From Kineococcus sp. NBC_00420 (GTDB taxonomy: Bacteria; Actinomycetota; Actinomycetes; Actinomycetales; Kineococcaceae): DNA of 64,000 bases. A model generated the notes under the pieces. It did no database searches, was not told the origin of the DNA, and saw only the letters and a list, made by a program, of their open reading frames with translations. This document shows positions 17,584 to 26,513 of this stretch, piece by piece. Position numbers and translations under genes: made by a program. Within the stretch, counting starts at the first letter, position 1. Each line of letters begins with the position of its first letter. The DNA lies in assembly GCF_036021035.1 (NCBI RefSeq), contig NZ_CP107930.1:4340001-4404000 (forward strand), in the 5' to 3' direction.

Positions 17584-19004
17584 AGTCGGAACGCCTTCCG
17601 GGGGTTGCGGGTCACGAGGTCGACGATCGTCTCGGCCGCCTCGTCCTCCTCGAGCCGGCCGTCGGCGACGAGGGTGGAGAGGTGGACGGCGTCGAGACGG
17701 CGCGCCATGTCGTGGCGGGCGGGGATCGAGCAGAACGCGCGGGTGTCGTCGATGAACCCCGACGACTTGGAGAACCCCGCCGTCTCGGTCACCGCGGCAC
17801 GGGCCCGGCCGATCGCGTCGGGGGCGTCGAGGAACCACCACGGCGCCCCGACGTGCACCGCGGGGTAGAAACCGGCCAGCGGGGCGATCTCGCGGGAGAA
17901 CGTCGTCTCGTCCAGGGTGAACAGGACCAGCTGGAACCCGGGGTTCGTCCCGAAGTCCTCCAGCACCGGCCGCAGCGCGCGGGTGAACTCGACCTGGACG
18001 GGGATGTCGGCGCCGACGTCCTTGCCGAACTCCCGCGCGGTCGGGCCGTGGTGGTCGCGGCAGACCCCGGGGTGCAGGGTCATGACGAGGCCGTCCTCCG
18101 ACGACATCCGGGCCATCTCCCAGAGCAGGTGCCGGCGCAGCGTCGTGGCCTCGGCCTCGGCCAGTTCGCCCTTGCGCGCCAGCGCGTAGAGGTCGGCGGC
18201 CGTGCCCGCGTCGAGCTTGTCGGTGCGGACGTCGACGTGGCTGTGGTCGGCCGACACGGCACCGTGGGCGCGGAAGTGGTCGCGCCGGTCCTGCAGCGCC
18301 GCGAGGAACCCCCGGAAGTCCCCGGTGTCGATCCCGGACACCTCGTGCAGGCGGTCGGCGTGGTCGTTCCAGTCGGGCGCACCGACCTCGAGGTAGCGGT
18401 CGGGCCGGAACGTCGGGAGCACCCGGCCGGTGAACGTCGGGTCCTGCGCCAGCAGCCGGTGGTCGGCGAGGTCGTCGCACGGGTCGTCCGTCGTGGCCAG
18501 GACCTCGACGCCGAACCGCTCGAACAGGGCCCGGGGCCGGAACTGCGGGGTCGCCAGCGTCGCGGCGATGCGGTCGTGGATCTCGTCGGCGGTGTCGGCC
18601 GAGGGGCGGACGTCGACGCCGAAGAGTTCCACCAGCTGGACCTGCATCCAGTAGCGCACCGGGGTCCCGCGGTAGGCGGACCAGTTCTCGCAGAGCGACC
18701 GGAACGCCCGGCGGGACCCGTCGGCGTCCAGGGTGGTGCCCACCCCCAGGTCGCCGAGGTGGACGCCCTGGGCGTGCAGCATCCGCGTCACGTAGTGGTC
18801 GGGGGTGATGAGCAGCGACGTCGGGTCCCCGAAGGGGGTGTCGTGGGCGAGCCACGCCGCCGGCACGTGGCCGTGGGGGGAGAGGATCGGCAACCCCGAG
18901 ACCTGGGCGTGCAGCCGCCGCGCGATCTCCCGGCGGACGGGGTCCGCGGGCAGCAGGCGGTCGGGGTCGAGCTGCAGCGGCGCAGCGGGCGTGGGCGACG
19001 ACAT
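17580..19004 (-). CDS. uxaC: Glucuronate isomerase
   Basis: Protein of 474 residues that isomerises D-glucuronate to D-fructuronate (and galacturonate to tagaturonate). UxaC hallmarks are the N-terminal LPILSPHGHVPAAWLA, LFGVDVRPSADTADEI, VLATTDDPCDDL, VLPTFRPDRY, the C-terminal AGFYPAVHVGAPWWFLDAPD and SGFIDDTRAFCSIPARHDMARR, and RNPRKAF near the end. Length matches the family. It is the first gene of the uxaC-uxuB operon and diverges from the larA-like gene. No altronate or mannonate dehydratase is found in the window. Confidence 0.96.
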   Translation of the reverse strand: MSSPTPAAPLQLDPDRLLPADPVRREIARRLHAQVSGLPILSPHGHVPAAWLAHDTPFGDPTSLLITPDHYVTRMLHAQGVHLGDLGVGTTLDADGSRRAFRSLCENWSAYRGTPVRYWMQVQLVELFGVDVRPSADTADEIHDRIAATLATPQFRPRALFERFGVEVLATTDDPCDDLADHRLLAQDPTFTGRVLPTFRPDRYLEVGAPDWNDHADRLHEVSGIDTGDFRGFLAALQDRRDHFRAHGAVSADHSHVDVRTDKLDAGTAADLYALARKGELAEAEATTLRRHLLWEMARMSSEDGLVMTLHPGVCRDHHGPTAREFGKDVGADIPVQVEFTRALRPVLEDFGTNPGFQLVLFTLDETTFSREIAPLAGFYPAVHVGAPWWFLDAPDAIGRARAAVTETAGFSKSSGFIDDTRAFCSIPARHDMARRLDAVHLSTLVADGRLEEDEAAETIVDLVTRNPRKAFRL

Positions 19005-19043
19005 GGGTCAACCTGAGCCCGGTCGCCGCGCCGCGGGCCACTA

Positions 19044-19058
19044 GTTGCCGGGAGTTGC
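19044..19058. promoter_or_regulatory. GTTGC-N5-GTTGC direct repeat in the uxaC/larA-like divergent promoter
   Basis: GTTGC boxes at 19044-19048 and 19054-19058 have the same spacing as, and flanks matching, the site at 15040-15054 (shared core GTTGCC-R-GGAGTTGC-Y-AC). It lies about 40 bp before uxaC and 56 bp before the GTG of the larA-like gene. Two such long matches in the two divergent promoters of the same metabolic block argue for a shared operator. Confidence 0.5.
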
Positions 19059-19113
19059 CACCGCAGGGGGTCCCCCCTCGACAGCCCCGGGTGCCGAGAT
19101 CCAGGCTCGGCGG

Positions 19114-20454
19114 GTGAACGTCACCGCGAGACCAGAGTGGGCGGACAGCTACGGCACCGATCCGGGTGATCCCACCCGCGCCGACGTCGTCGGCGGCCCG
19201 GGCGAACGCCTCGACCCCGCCGCCGTCGACGCCTTCGTCCGCGACGTCGTCACCCGCACCGCCGTGGACGGGAAGCGGGTCTGCCTCGTCGTCCCCGACG
19301 CCACCCGGAGCTGTCCGCTGCCGCAGCTGCTGCGGGCCGTGCACGCGGGCCTGGCCGGTCGGGCGAGCAGTGTCGACGTCGTGATCGCCCTCGGCACCCA
19401 CCAGGGCATGAGCGAGGAGCAGCTCGCCCGCCACCTCGGCCACCCGGTCGGTGACCCGGGGGCGGTCTACCCGGGGTGGAACGTCGTCAACCACGCCTCG
19501 TGGGACCCGGCGACGTTCACCACCCTCGGCACGATCCCGGCGGAGCGGCTGGCCGAACTCACCGGGGGGTTGCTGACGGGCCCGGACGTCGAGGTGGCGA
19601 TCAACCGCCTCGTCGCCGAGGCCGACGTCGCGCTCGTCGTGGGGCCGGTGTTCCCGCACGAGGTCGTGGGGTTCTCCGGCGGCAACAAGTACTTCTTCCC
19701 CGGGGTGTCGGGGCAGCAGGTCATCGACGTCTCGCACTGGGTGGGGGCGCTCATCACCAGCGCCGCGATGATCGGCAGCCGCGGGGTCACCCCCGTGCGC
19801 GCCCTGATCAACGAGGCCGCGGCGATGGTCCCCGCCCAGCGCCTGGCCCTGTGCCTCGTCGTCGCGTCCGGCACCGACGTGCTGCACGCCGCGGCCTTCG
19901 GCACGCCCGAGGACGCCTGGGCCGCCTGCGCCGAGGTCTCCACGCAGACCCACGTGACCTACCTGGACCGGCCGTTCCGGCGCGTCCTCTCCATCGTCCC
20001 CGAGAAGTACGAGGACCTCTGGACCGCCGCGAAGGGTTTCTACAAGCTCGAACCCGTCGTGGCCGACGGGGGCGAACTCATCCTCTACGCACCGCACATC
20101 ACGCAGGTGTCGGTCATGCACCCGCACATCACCGAGATCGGCTACCACAACCGCGACTACTTCACCGGGCAGTGGGAGAGGTTCTCCGACCAGCCGTGGG
20201 GTGACCTCGCGCACTCCACCCACCTGCGCGGGCAGGGGACCTGGGACGCCGAGCACGGCGAACGCAACCGCGTCACCGTGACGCTGGCGACGGGCATCCC
20301 CGAGGAGGTGGCCCGGGCGGTGAACCTCGGCTACCTCGACCCGGCGGGCGTGGACGTCGCGGAGTTCCTCGCCGATCCGGACACGTTCGTGGAACCGCAC
20401 GCCGGCGAGGTCCTGTACCGCCTGCGCGACGCTCCCCTCCCGCCGACGGCGTGA
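19114..20454 (+). CDS. LarA-family nickel-pincer-dependent hydroxyacid racemase/epimerase (DUF2088)
   Basis: Protein of 446 residues. Counting from the GTG at 19114, the catalytic set of lactate racemase is complete: D62/R65 (PDATR), H96 (ALGTHQGM), H182, K192 and H208 in FPHEVVGFSGGNKYFFPG and the downstream VSHWVG. The H-K-H spacing (10 and 16) equals that of H174, K184 and H200 in Lactobacillus LarA, where Lys binds the pincer covalently and His ligates Ni. Placement beside uxaC-uxuB suggests a C2 epimerase of an aldonate rather than a lactate racemase. D-gluconate/D-mannonate epimerases are known in this family. The TTG at 19045 would place the GTTGC repeat inside the gene and is disfavoured. 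Confidence 0.9.
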   Translation: MNVTARPEWADSYGTDPGDPTRADVVGGPGERLDPAAVDAFVRDVVTRTAVDGKRVCLVVPDATRSCPLPQLLRAVHAGLAGRASSVDVVIALGTHQGMSEEQLARHLGHPVGDPGAVYPGWNVVNHASWDPATFTTLGTIPAERLAELTGGLLTGPDVEVAINRLVAEADVALVVGPVFPHEVVGFSGGNKYFFPGVSGQQVIDVSHWVGALITSAAMIGSRGVTPVRALINEAAAMVPAQRLALCLVVASGTDVLHAAAFGTPEDAWAACAEVSTQTHVTYLDRPFRRVLSIVPEKYEDLWTAAKGFYKLEPVVADGGELILYAPHITQVSVMHPHITEIGYHNRDYFTGQWERFSDQPWGDLAHSTHLRGQGTWDAEHGERNRVTVTLATGIPEEVARAVNLGYLDPAGVDVAEFLADPDTFVEPHAGEVLYRLRDAPLPPTA

Positions 20455-20497
20455 GACTCCCGACACCCACGACCAGCCAGCACAGGAGGACGTTCGC

Positions 20498-21673
20498 ATG
20501 AGCAGCACCGTCAGGATCGGGATCGCCGGGTTCGGCACCCAGGGGTCGATGTACGCGAAGTTCGTGGCCGAGGGCCGCGTCGAGGGGATGACCCTGGGCG
20601 CGATCGCCGACGTCGACCCGGCCAGGCGCGCCGTCGCCGGCACCGACTTCTCGGACGTGCCGTTGCACGAGGACGTGATCGACATGCTCGACAGCGGTGA
20701 CGTCGACGCGATCGTGACGACGGTGCCGCACTACCTGCACCCGGAGCTCGCGATCGCGGCGATGGAGCGCGGCGTCCACGTGCTCGTCGAGAAGCCCGCC
20801 GGCGTCTACGGCCGTCAGGTCGAGCAGATGAACGCCGTCGCCGCGGCCCACCCGGAACTGCGTTTCGGCGTGATGTTCAACCAGCGCAACAACCCGCTCT
20901 ACCGTCGGCTGAAGGAGATCGTCGAGGCCGGCGAGATCGGCCGCATCATCCGCTCGAACTGGATCATCACCACCTGGTGGCGGCCCCAGGGCTACTACGA
21001 CCAGAGCGCCTGGCGCGCCACCTGGGGCGGGGAGGGCGGCGGTGTCCTGGTGAACCAGGCACCGCACCAGCTCGACCTGTGGCAGTGGATCTGCGGGGTG
21101 CCGCAGTCGGTCTTCGCGAAGGTGTCCTACGGACTGCAGCGCGACATCGCCGTCGAGGACGAGGTGACCGTGCTCGCCGACTTCGGCGGTGGTTCCACCG
21201 GGGTGTTCGTCACCGCGACGCACGACCTCGTGGGCACCGACCGGCTGGAGATCCAGGGCGACGCCGGGAAGATCGTCGTCGAGGGCAGCAAGGTCGCCAC
21301 CGTCACCCGGCTGCGCGAACCCGAACGCGACCTGTCCGCCGGCCTGGGGATGGACCAGGTCCGGCAGCTGTTCCGGGGGCAGCTGGACTCCACGCAGTTC
21401 CACACCCAGGAGACCATCGAGTTCGCCTCGCAGTGGGGCGAGCAGCACGTCGGCGTCCTCGCGAACTTCGCGGCGGCCGTCCTGCACGGCGAACCGCTGC
21501 TCGCGCCCGGTGCGGACGGACTGCTCGGGGTGCGACTGGCCAACGCCGTGCACCTCTCGAGCTGGACCGGGCAGGAGGTCGGCCTCGACTTCGACGACGA
21601 CCTGTTCCTGAAGCTGCTCAACGAGCGCATCACCGAGGAGGGCCTCTTCCCGGCCCGGGACACCGGCCGGTGA
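20498..21673 (+). CDS. Gfo/Idh/MocA-family oxidoreductase
   Basis: Protein of 391 residues with an N-terminal NAD(P)-binding domain (RIGIAGFGTQGSMYAKFV), then the VLVEKPAG motif whose Lys contacts substrate and cofactor. The C-terminal alpha/beta domain has WRATWGGEGGGVLVNQAPHQLD, in which the His is the usual catalytic residue. AGGAGG at 20484-20489 is well placed for the ATG. It follows the larA-like gene by 43 bp and is followed by a TIM-barrel protein, so the three probably form an operon. The family oxidises or reduces sugars and cyclitols; the substrate is unknown. Confidence 0.92.
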   Translation: MSSTVRIGIAGFGTQGSMYAKFVAEGRVEGMTLGAIADVDPARRAVAGTDFSDVPLHEDVIDMLDSGDVDAIVTTVPHYLHPELAIAAMERGVHVLVEKPAGVYGRQVEQMNAVAAAHPELRFGVMFNQRNNPLYRRLKEIVEAGEIGRIIRSNWIITTWWRPQGYYDQSAWRATWGGEGGGVLVNQAPHQLDLWQWICGVPQSVFAKVSYGLQRDIAVEDEVTVLADFGGGSTGVFVTATHDLVGTDRLEIQGDAGKIVVEGSKVATVTRLREPERDLSAGLGMDQVRQLFRGQLDSTQFHTQETIEFASQWGEQHVGVLANFAAAVLHGEPLLAPGADGLLGVRLANAVHLSSWTGQEVGLDFDDDLFLKLLNERITEEGLFPARDTGR

Positions 21674-21730
21674 CCCGGGCCGACGACTTAACGCAGTCGA
21701 CCGACGAGAACGGCTGAGAGGGAGCACGAC

Positions 21731-22591
21731 ATGGCGAGGATCGGTGTGCAGGCGATGATGCTGCGCGAGAGCGTGGCCGAGATCGGTGCGTTCGAGACGC
21801 TGCGCCGGGTCCGTGAGATCGGGTACGGGGCGATCGAGGTCTCGCAGATCCCGATGACCGAGGACAACGTGGCCCAGCTCGAGAAGGCCCGGGACGAACT
21901 GGGGATCGAGATCGCGGCCCTGTCGGCCGGGTTGACCTCGCAACCGGGTGGGGCCAACGACGCGCTCGAGGGCGACCTCGAGAAGATCGTCGCCGACTGC
22001 CGCCGGCTGGGCAGCGACATGGTCCGGATCGGGATGCTGCCCTTCGACTGCATGACGGAGCTGGACAAGGTCCTGGACTTCTGCGACCGCGCCGAGGCCG
22101 CCGCGGGACTCCTGCAGGAGAACGGCATCCGGCTCTACTACCACAACCACCACATCGAGTTCCTGAAGTTCGACGGCCGCTACATGCTCGACGTCATCGC
22201 CGACCGGGCGCCGAACGTGGGGCTCGAACTCGACGTGCACTGGCTGCAGCGGGGCGGGATGAACCCGGTCGCGGTCATCCAGCAGTACGCCGGCCGGGTC
22301 CGGATGGTGCACCTCAAGGACTACCGGATCGGCGAGATCCGGCCCGCGGCCTTCGAGGCCCTCGCCGCGGGCGACCGTGCGGCCTTCATGCGCGAGTTCA
22401 GCGAGGTCGTGCAGTTCGCGGAGGTGGGGGAGGGGAACCTCGACTTCCCCTCGATCGTCCCGGTCGCCGTCGCCAGCGGCGCGGAGTTCCTGCTCGTCGA
22501 GCAGGACCTGCTCTACGGCCGCACGGTCTGGGAGGCGCTGCAGACCTCCCACGACAACCTCGTCGCGATGGGTTTCGCCGACCTGTTCTGA
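21731..22591 (+). CDS. Sugar phosphate isomerase/epimerase (xylose-isomerase-like TIM barrel)
   Basis: Protein of 286 residues of the AP-endonuclease-2 / IolE-like superfamily. Metal-ligand motifs seen are YYHNHHIEF, GLELDVHWLQRGG, MVHLKDYR and VEQD near the end, giving the Glu/Asp/His/Glu metal site. GAGAGGGAG precedes the ATG at 21731. It sits 57 bp after the Gfo/Idh gene on the same strand, and such pairs commonly act on one sugar or cyclitol. It may serve a side branch of the hexuronate block; substrate not determined. Confidence 0.9.
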   Translation: MARIGVQAMMLRESVAEIGAFETLRRVREIGYGAIEVSQIPMTEDNVAQLEKARDELGIEIAALSAGLTSQPGGANDALEGDLEKIVADCRRLGSDMVRIGMLPFDCMTELDKVLDFCDRAEAAAGLLQENGIRLYYHNHHIEFLKFDGRYMLDVIADRAPNVGLELDVHWLQRGGMNPVAVIQQYAGRVRMVHLKDYRIGEIRPAAFEALAAGDRAAFMREFSEVVQFAEVGEGNLDFPSIVPVAVASGAEFLLVEQDLLYGRTVWEALQTSHDNLVAMGFADLF

Positions 22592-22597
22592 GCGTGC

Positions 22598-23602
22598 TCA
22601 GCCGACGTGCAGGAGCTTCACGCCGGCCAGCGCGATCCCGGCGACCAGCACCCAGGAGCTGAGCCCGAGGACGAGGGACCGCCCACCGGTGCGCACCAGG
22701 TGCGGGACGTCGATGCCGGTGCCGAGGGCGAAGAGGGCGGCGACCAGCAGGATCGACTGGATCCGCTGGGCGTCGCCCAGCACGGCGTCGGGGACGACGC
22801 CGGTCGCGCGCACGGCGACGGCCACCACGAAGGCGGCGACGAAGAACGGCAGCACGGGCGGGCGCTGCGCGGTGTCGGCCCCGACGGTCCGCCGACGCCG
22901 CAGGGCGACGAGGGCGACGAGCGGGGCCAGCAGCAGCACGCGGGAGAGCTTCACGACGACGACCGTGGCGAGGGCACCGGGGACGCGGTCGCCGGTCGCG
23001 ACGGCCTGGCCGACGTCGTGGACGCTGGCGCCCGCCCAGGCCCCGAACTCCTGGACGTCGAGGCCGAACGGGCCCCGCAGCAACGGCAGGAAGACGATCG
23101 CGAGCGTCCCGCAGAGGGTCACCAGGGCGATCGCGGTGCTGGTGTCCTCGTCGTCGGCATCGGTCGCGGGGCGGACGGCGGCGATGGCGGACGCGCCGCA
23201 GATGGAGAACCCCGTCGCCACCAGCAGGGACCGGGCCGGCGGGAGCCCCAGGGCGCGGCCGATGAGCTGGGTCCCGAAGAAGGTCACGACGACGACGCCG
23301 AGGATGAGGGCGACCCCGCCGAAGCCCAGCGCCGCGATCCCCGCCAGCGGCAGTTGCAGGCCCAGCAGCACCACCGCGATGCGCAGCAGGCGCCGGGAGG
23401 CGAACCCCGTCGCGGGCCGCCACTGCGGGCGGAACGTCCCCGTGCTGCGCAACAGGGCCCCCAGCGCCACGGCCACCGTCGAGGCCGTCAGCGCGTGCAG
23501 GACCCCCTCGACCCCGAAGGCGATCGCGGTGGCGGCGGCGATGACGAGCAGGCCGGGCACCAGGGGGCGCACGACGGAACGGGACGGGACACGGAGCACC
23601 AC
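22598..23602 (-). CDS. YeiH/UPF0324-family putative anion (sulfate/sulfite) exporter
   Basis: Integral membrane protein of 334 residues with about ten hydrophobic segments. The conserved GFSICGASAIAAVRP motif in the middle is diagnostic for the YeiH family; LRIAVVLLGLQLP and GASVHDVGQAVATG are also typical. Members are annotated as putative sulfate exporters, mostly from context, so the substrate is uncertain. The start GTG at 23602 is preceded by GGAGGAGG. It is convergent with the TIM-barrel gene (6 bp between stops) and divergent from the next one. Confidence 0.88.
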   Translation of the reverse strand: MVLRVPSRSVVRPLVPGLLVIAAATAIAFGVEGVLHALTASTVAVALGALLRSTGTFRPQWRPATGFASRRLLRIAVVLLGLQLPLAGIAALGFGGVALILGVVVVTFFGTQLIGRALGLPPARSLLVATGFSICGASAIAAVRPATDADDEDTSTAIALVTLCGTLAIVFLPLLRGPFGLDVQEFGAWAGASVHDVGQAVATGDRVPGALATVVVVKLSRVLLLAPLVALVALRRRRTVGADTAQRPPVLPFFVAAFVVAVAVRATGVVPDAVLGDAQRIQSILLVAALFALGTGIDVPHLVRTGGRSLVLGLSSWVLVAGIALAGVKLLHVG

Positions 23603-23675
23603 CTCAGCCTCCTCCCCGGTGGGGGGCGGCCGGAAGGCCCCGGGTCGCGTGTCGTCACAGGGGAGGGCTGTGACG

Positions 23676-23705
23676 TTGACCCTGCGCGAGACCCTGTGCC
23701 AGGCT
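23676..23705 (+). promoter_or_regulatory. Putative sigma-70-type promoter for the gene at 23746
   Basis: TTGACC at 23676-23681 and CAGGCT at 23700-23705 with an 18-bp spacer predict transcription start near 23712, inside the palindrome at 23711-23724. Confidence 0.4.
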
Positions 23706-23710
23706 GATCG

Positions 23711-23724
23711 GGAAAGCGCATTCC
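23711..23724. promoter_or_regulatory. LacI-type operator upstream of the gene at 23746
   Basis: GGAAAGCGCATTCC is a 14-bp palindrome around GCGC with one mismatched pair, the classic form of actinobacterial LacI-family operators. It overlaps the predicted transcription start and lies 22 bp before the ATG at 23746, a position suited to repression. Which LacI protein binds is unknown; the two in the window are candidates. Confidence 0.55.
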
Positions 23725-23745
23725 AGCAACGACGACGGAGTGACG

Positions 23746-24543
23746 ATGGACCCCGCGCGGCTCAGCCTGAACCAGATCACCGTGAACTCCCTCGGCCTGC
23801 CCGAGACCCTCGACGCCTGCGTCCACCACGACGTCGGCGCCGTGGCGCTCTGGCGCGACAAGATCGCCGCCGTCGGCCTCGACCGGGCCGTGGGACTCGT
23901 CGCCGACTCCGGGGTCCACGTCAGTTCCGTCTGCCGCGGGGGGATGTTCACCACCGGTGACCCCGCCGACGTCCGGGCCGACAACCGCGCCGCCGTGGAC
24001 GAGGCGGCGGCGCTGGGCGCGGACGCCCTCGTCCTGGTCTGCGGTCCGCTGACCGACCGCGACCTCGCCGCCGCGCGGGGCCGGGTGCGCGACGGCATCG
24101 CCGACCTGCTGCCGTACGCCCGCGACCGGGGCGTCCCCCTGGCCATCGAACCGTTGCACCCCATGATGATCGCCGAACGCTCGGTCGTCGTGACGCTGCG
24201 CCAGGCCCTCGACCTCTGCGACGACCTCGGTGACGGGGTGGGGGTCGTGGTCGACGCGTACCACGTCTGGTGGGACCCGGACCTCGACGCGCAGCTCGCG
24301 CGGGCCCACGGTCGCGTCCGGGGCTACCACGTCTCGGACTGGCTGCCGCGGACCACCGACCTGCTGCTGGACCGCGGGATGATGGGGGACGGTGTGATCG
24401 ACCTGCCGCGGCTGTCGGGACTGGTCGCCGCGGCCGGCTACGACGGACCCGTGGAGGTGGAGATCCTCTCCTCCCGCTGGTGGGCCGAGGACCCCGACGA
24501 CGTCGTCCGCACGGCCCGCAAGCGGTTCGAGGAGTTCGTCTGA
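23746..24543 (+). CDS. Sugar phosphate isomerase/epimerase family protein
   Basis: TIM-barrel protein of 265 residues with the metal-site segments AIEPLHPMM (Glu), VVVDAYHVWWDPD (Asp/His), YHVSDWL (His) and VEVEILSSRWW (Glu). It resembles the hydroxypyruvate isomerase / inosose dehydratase-like superfamily. GGAG at 23737-23740 is 5 nt from the ATG at 23746, which decides against the GTG at 23740. It is a single gene with its own promoter and LacI-type operator, divergent from the YeiH gene. Substrate unknown; sugar-regulated expression is suggested by the operator. Confidence 0.88.
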   Translation: MDPARLSLNQITVNSLGLPETLDACVHHDVGAVALWRDKIAAVGLDRAVGLVADSGVHVSSVCRGGMFTTGDPADVRADNRAAVDEAAALGADALVLVCGPLTDRDLAAARGRVRDGIADLLPYARDRGVPLAIEPLHPMMIAERSVVVTLRQALDLCDDLGDGVGVVVDAYHVWWDPDLDAQLARAHGRVRGYHVSDWLPRTTDLLLDRGMMGDGVIDLPRLSGLVAAAGYDGPVEVEILSSRWWAEDPDDVVRTARKRFEEFV

Positions 24544-24553
24544 GCGGCGGCGC

Positions 24554-26181
<1,628 letters not shown>

Positions 26182-26213
26182 TCAGACGCCGGGTGCGTGG
26201 CTACGTTCGACGC

Positions 26214-26513
26214 ATGGCGACCGTGAACCTGGACCTGACCCCGATCCACCAGTGCTCCGCCAGCGGCTGCACGTTCAACGCTGACGTCTCCTGCCACGCC
26301 CCGACGATCACCGTGGGCGACCACGGCGCGAACCACTGCGGGACCTTCCTCGGCATCCCGGCCAAGCACGGTTCGACGGCCGAGGGCCACGTCGGGGCGT
26401 GCCAGCTGAGCGACTGCTCGCACAACTCCGACCTCAGCTGCACCGCCGCGACCATCGAGGTGGGTACCGAGGCCTCCGGCGCGACGAAGTGCCTCACCTA
26501 CGCGAGCGTCTGA
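26214..26513 (+). CDS. Small cysteine-rich DUF1540 protein with two tandem repeats
   Basis: Protein of 99 residues made of two similar Cys-rich units. Unit 1 carries CSASGCTFNADVSCHAPTI and later NHCG; unit 2 carries CQLSDCSHNSDLSCTAATI and later TKC. Each has a C-x4-C-x7-C pattern plus a distal Cys, suggesting a metal-binding site per unit. DUF1540 proteins are small and of unknown function; metal binding is a guess from the Cys pattern. It starts at ATG 26214, downstream of serC, and its end overlaps the convergent methyltransferase stop by 16 bp. Confidence 0.85.
   Translation: MATVNLDLTPIHQCSASGCTFNADVSCHAPTITVGDHGANHCGTFLGIPAKHGSTAEGHVGACQLSDCSHNSDLSCTAATIEVGTEASGATKCLTYASV

Noticed and set aside
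19045-19113. TTG at 19045 as the start of the larA-like gene
   Set aside because: It would put the GTTGC repeat inside the coding sequence and add a low-complexity tail; GTG 19114 aligns better with the family.
16192-20685. Open frame of 1497 codons on the minus strand
   Set aside because: Only its 3' 464 codons are the real uxuB; the rest is an open frame antisense to or out of frame with uxaC and the larA-like gene, a GC artefact.
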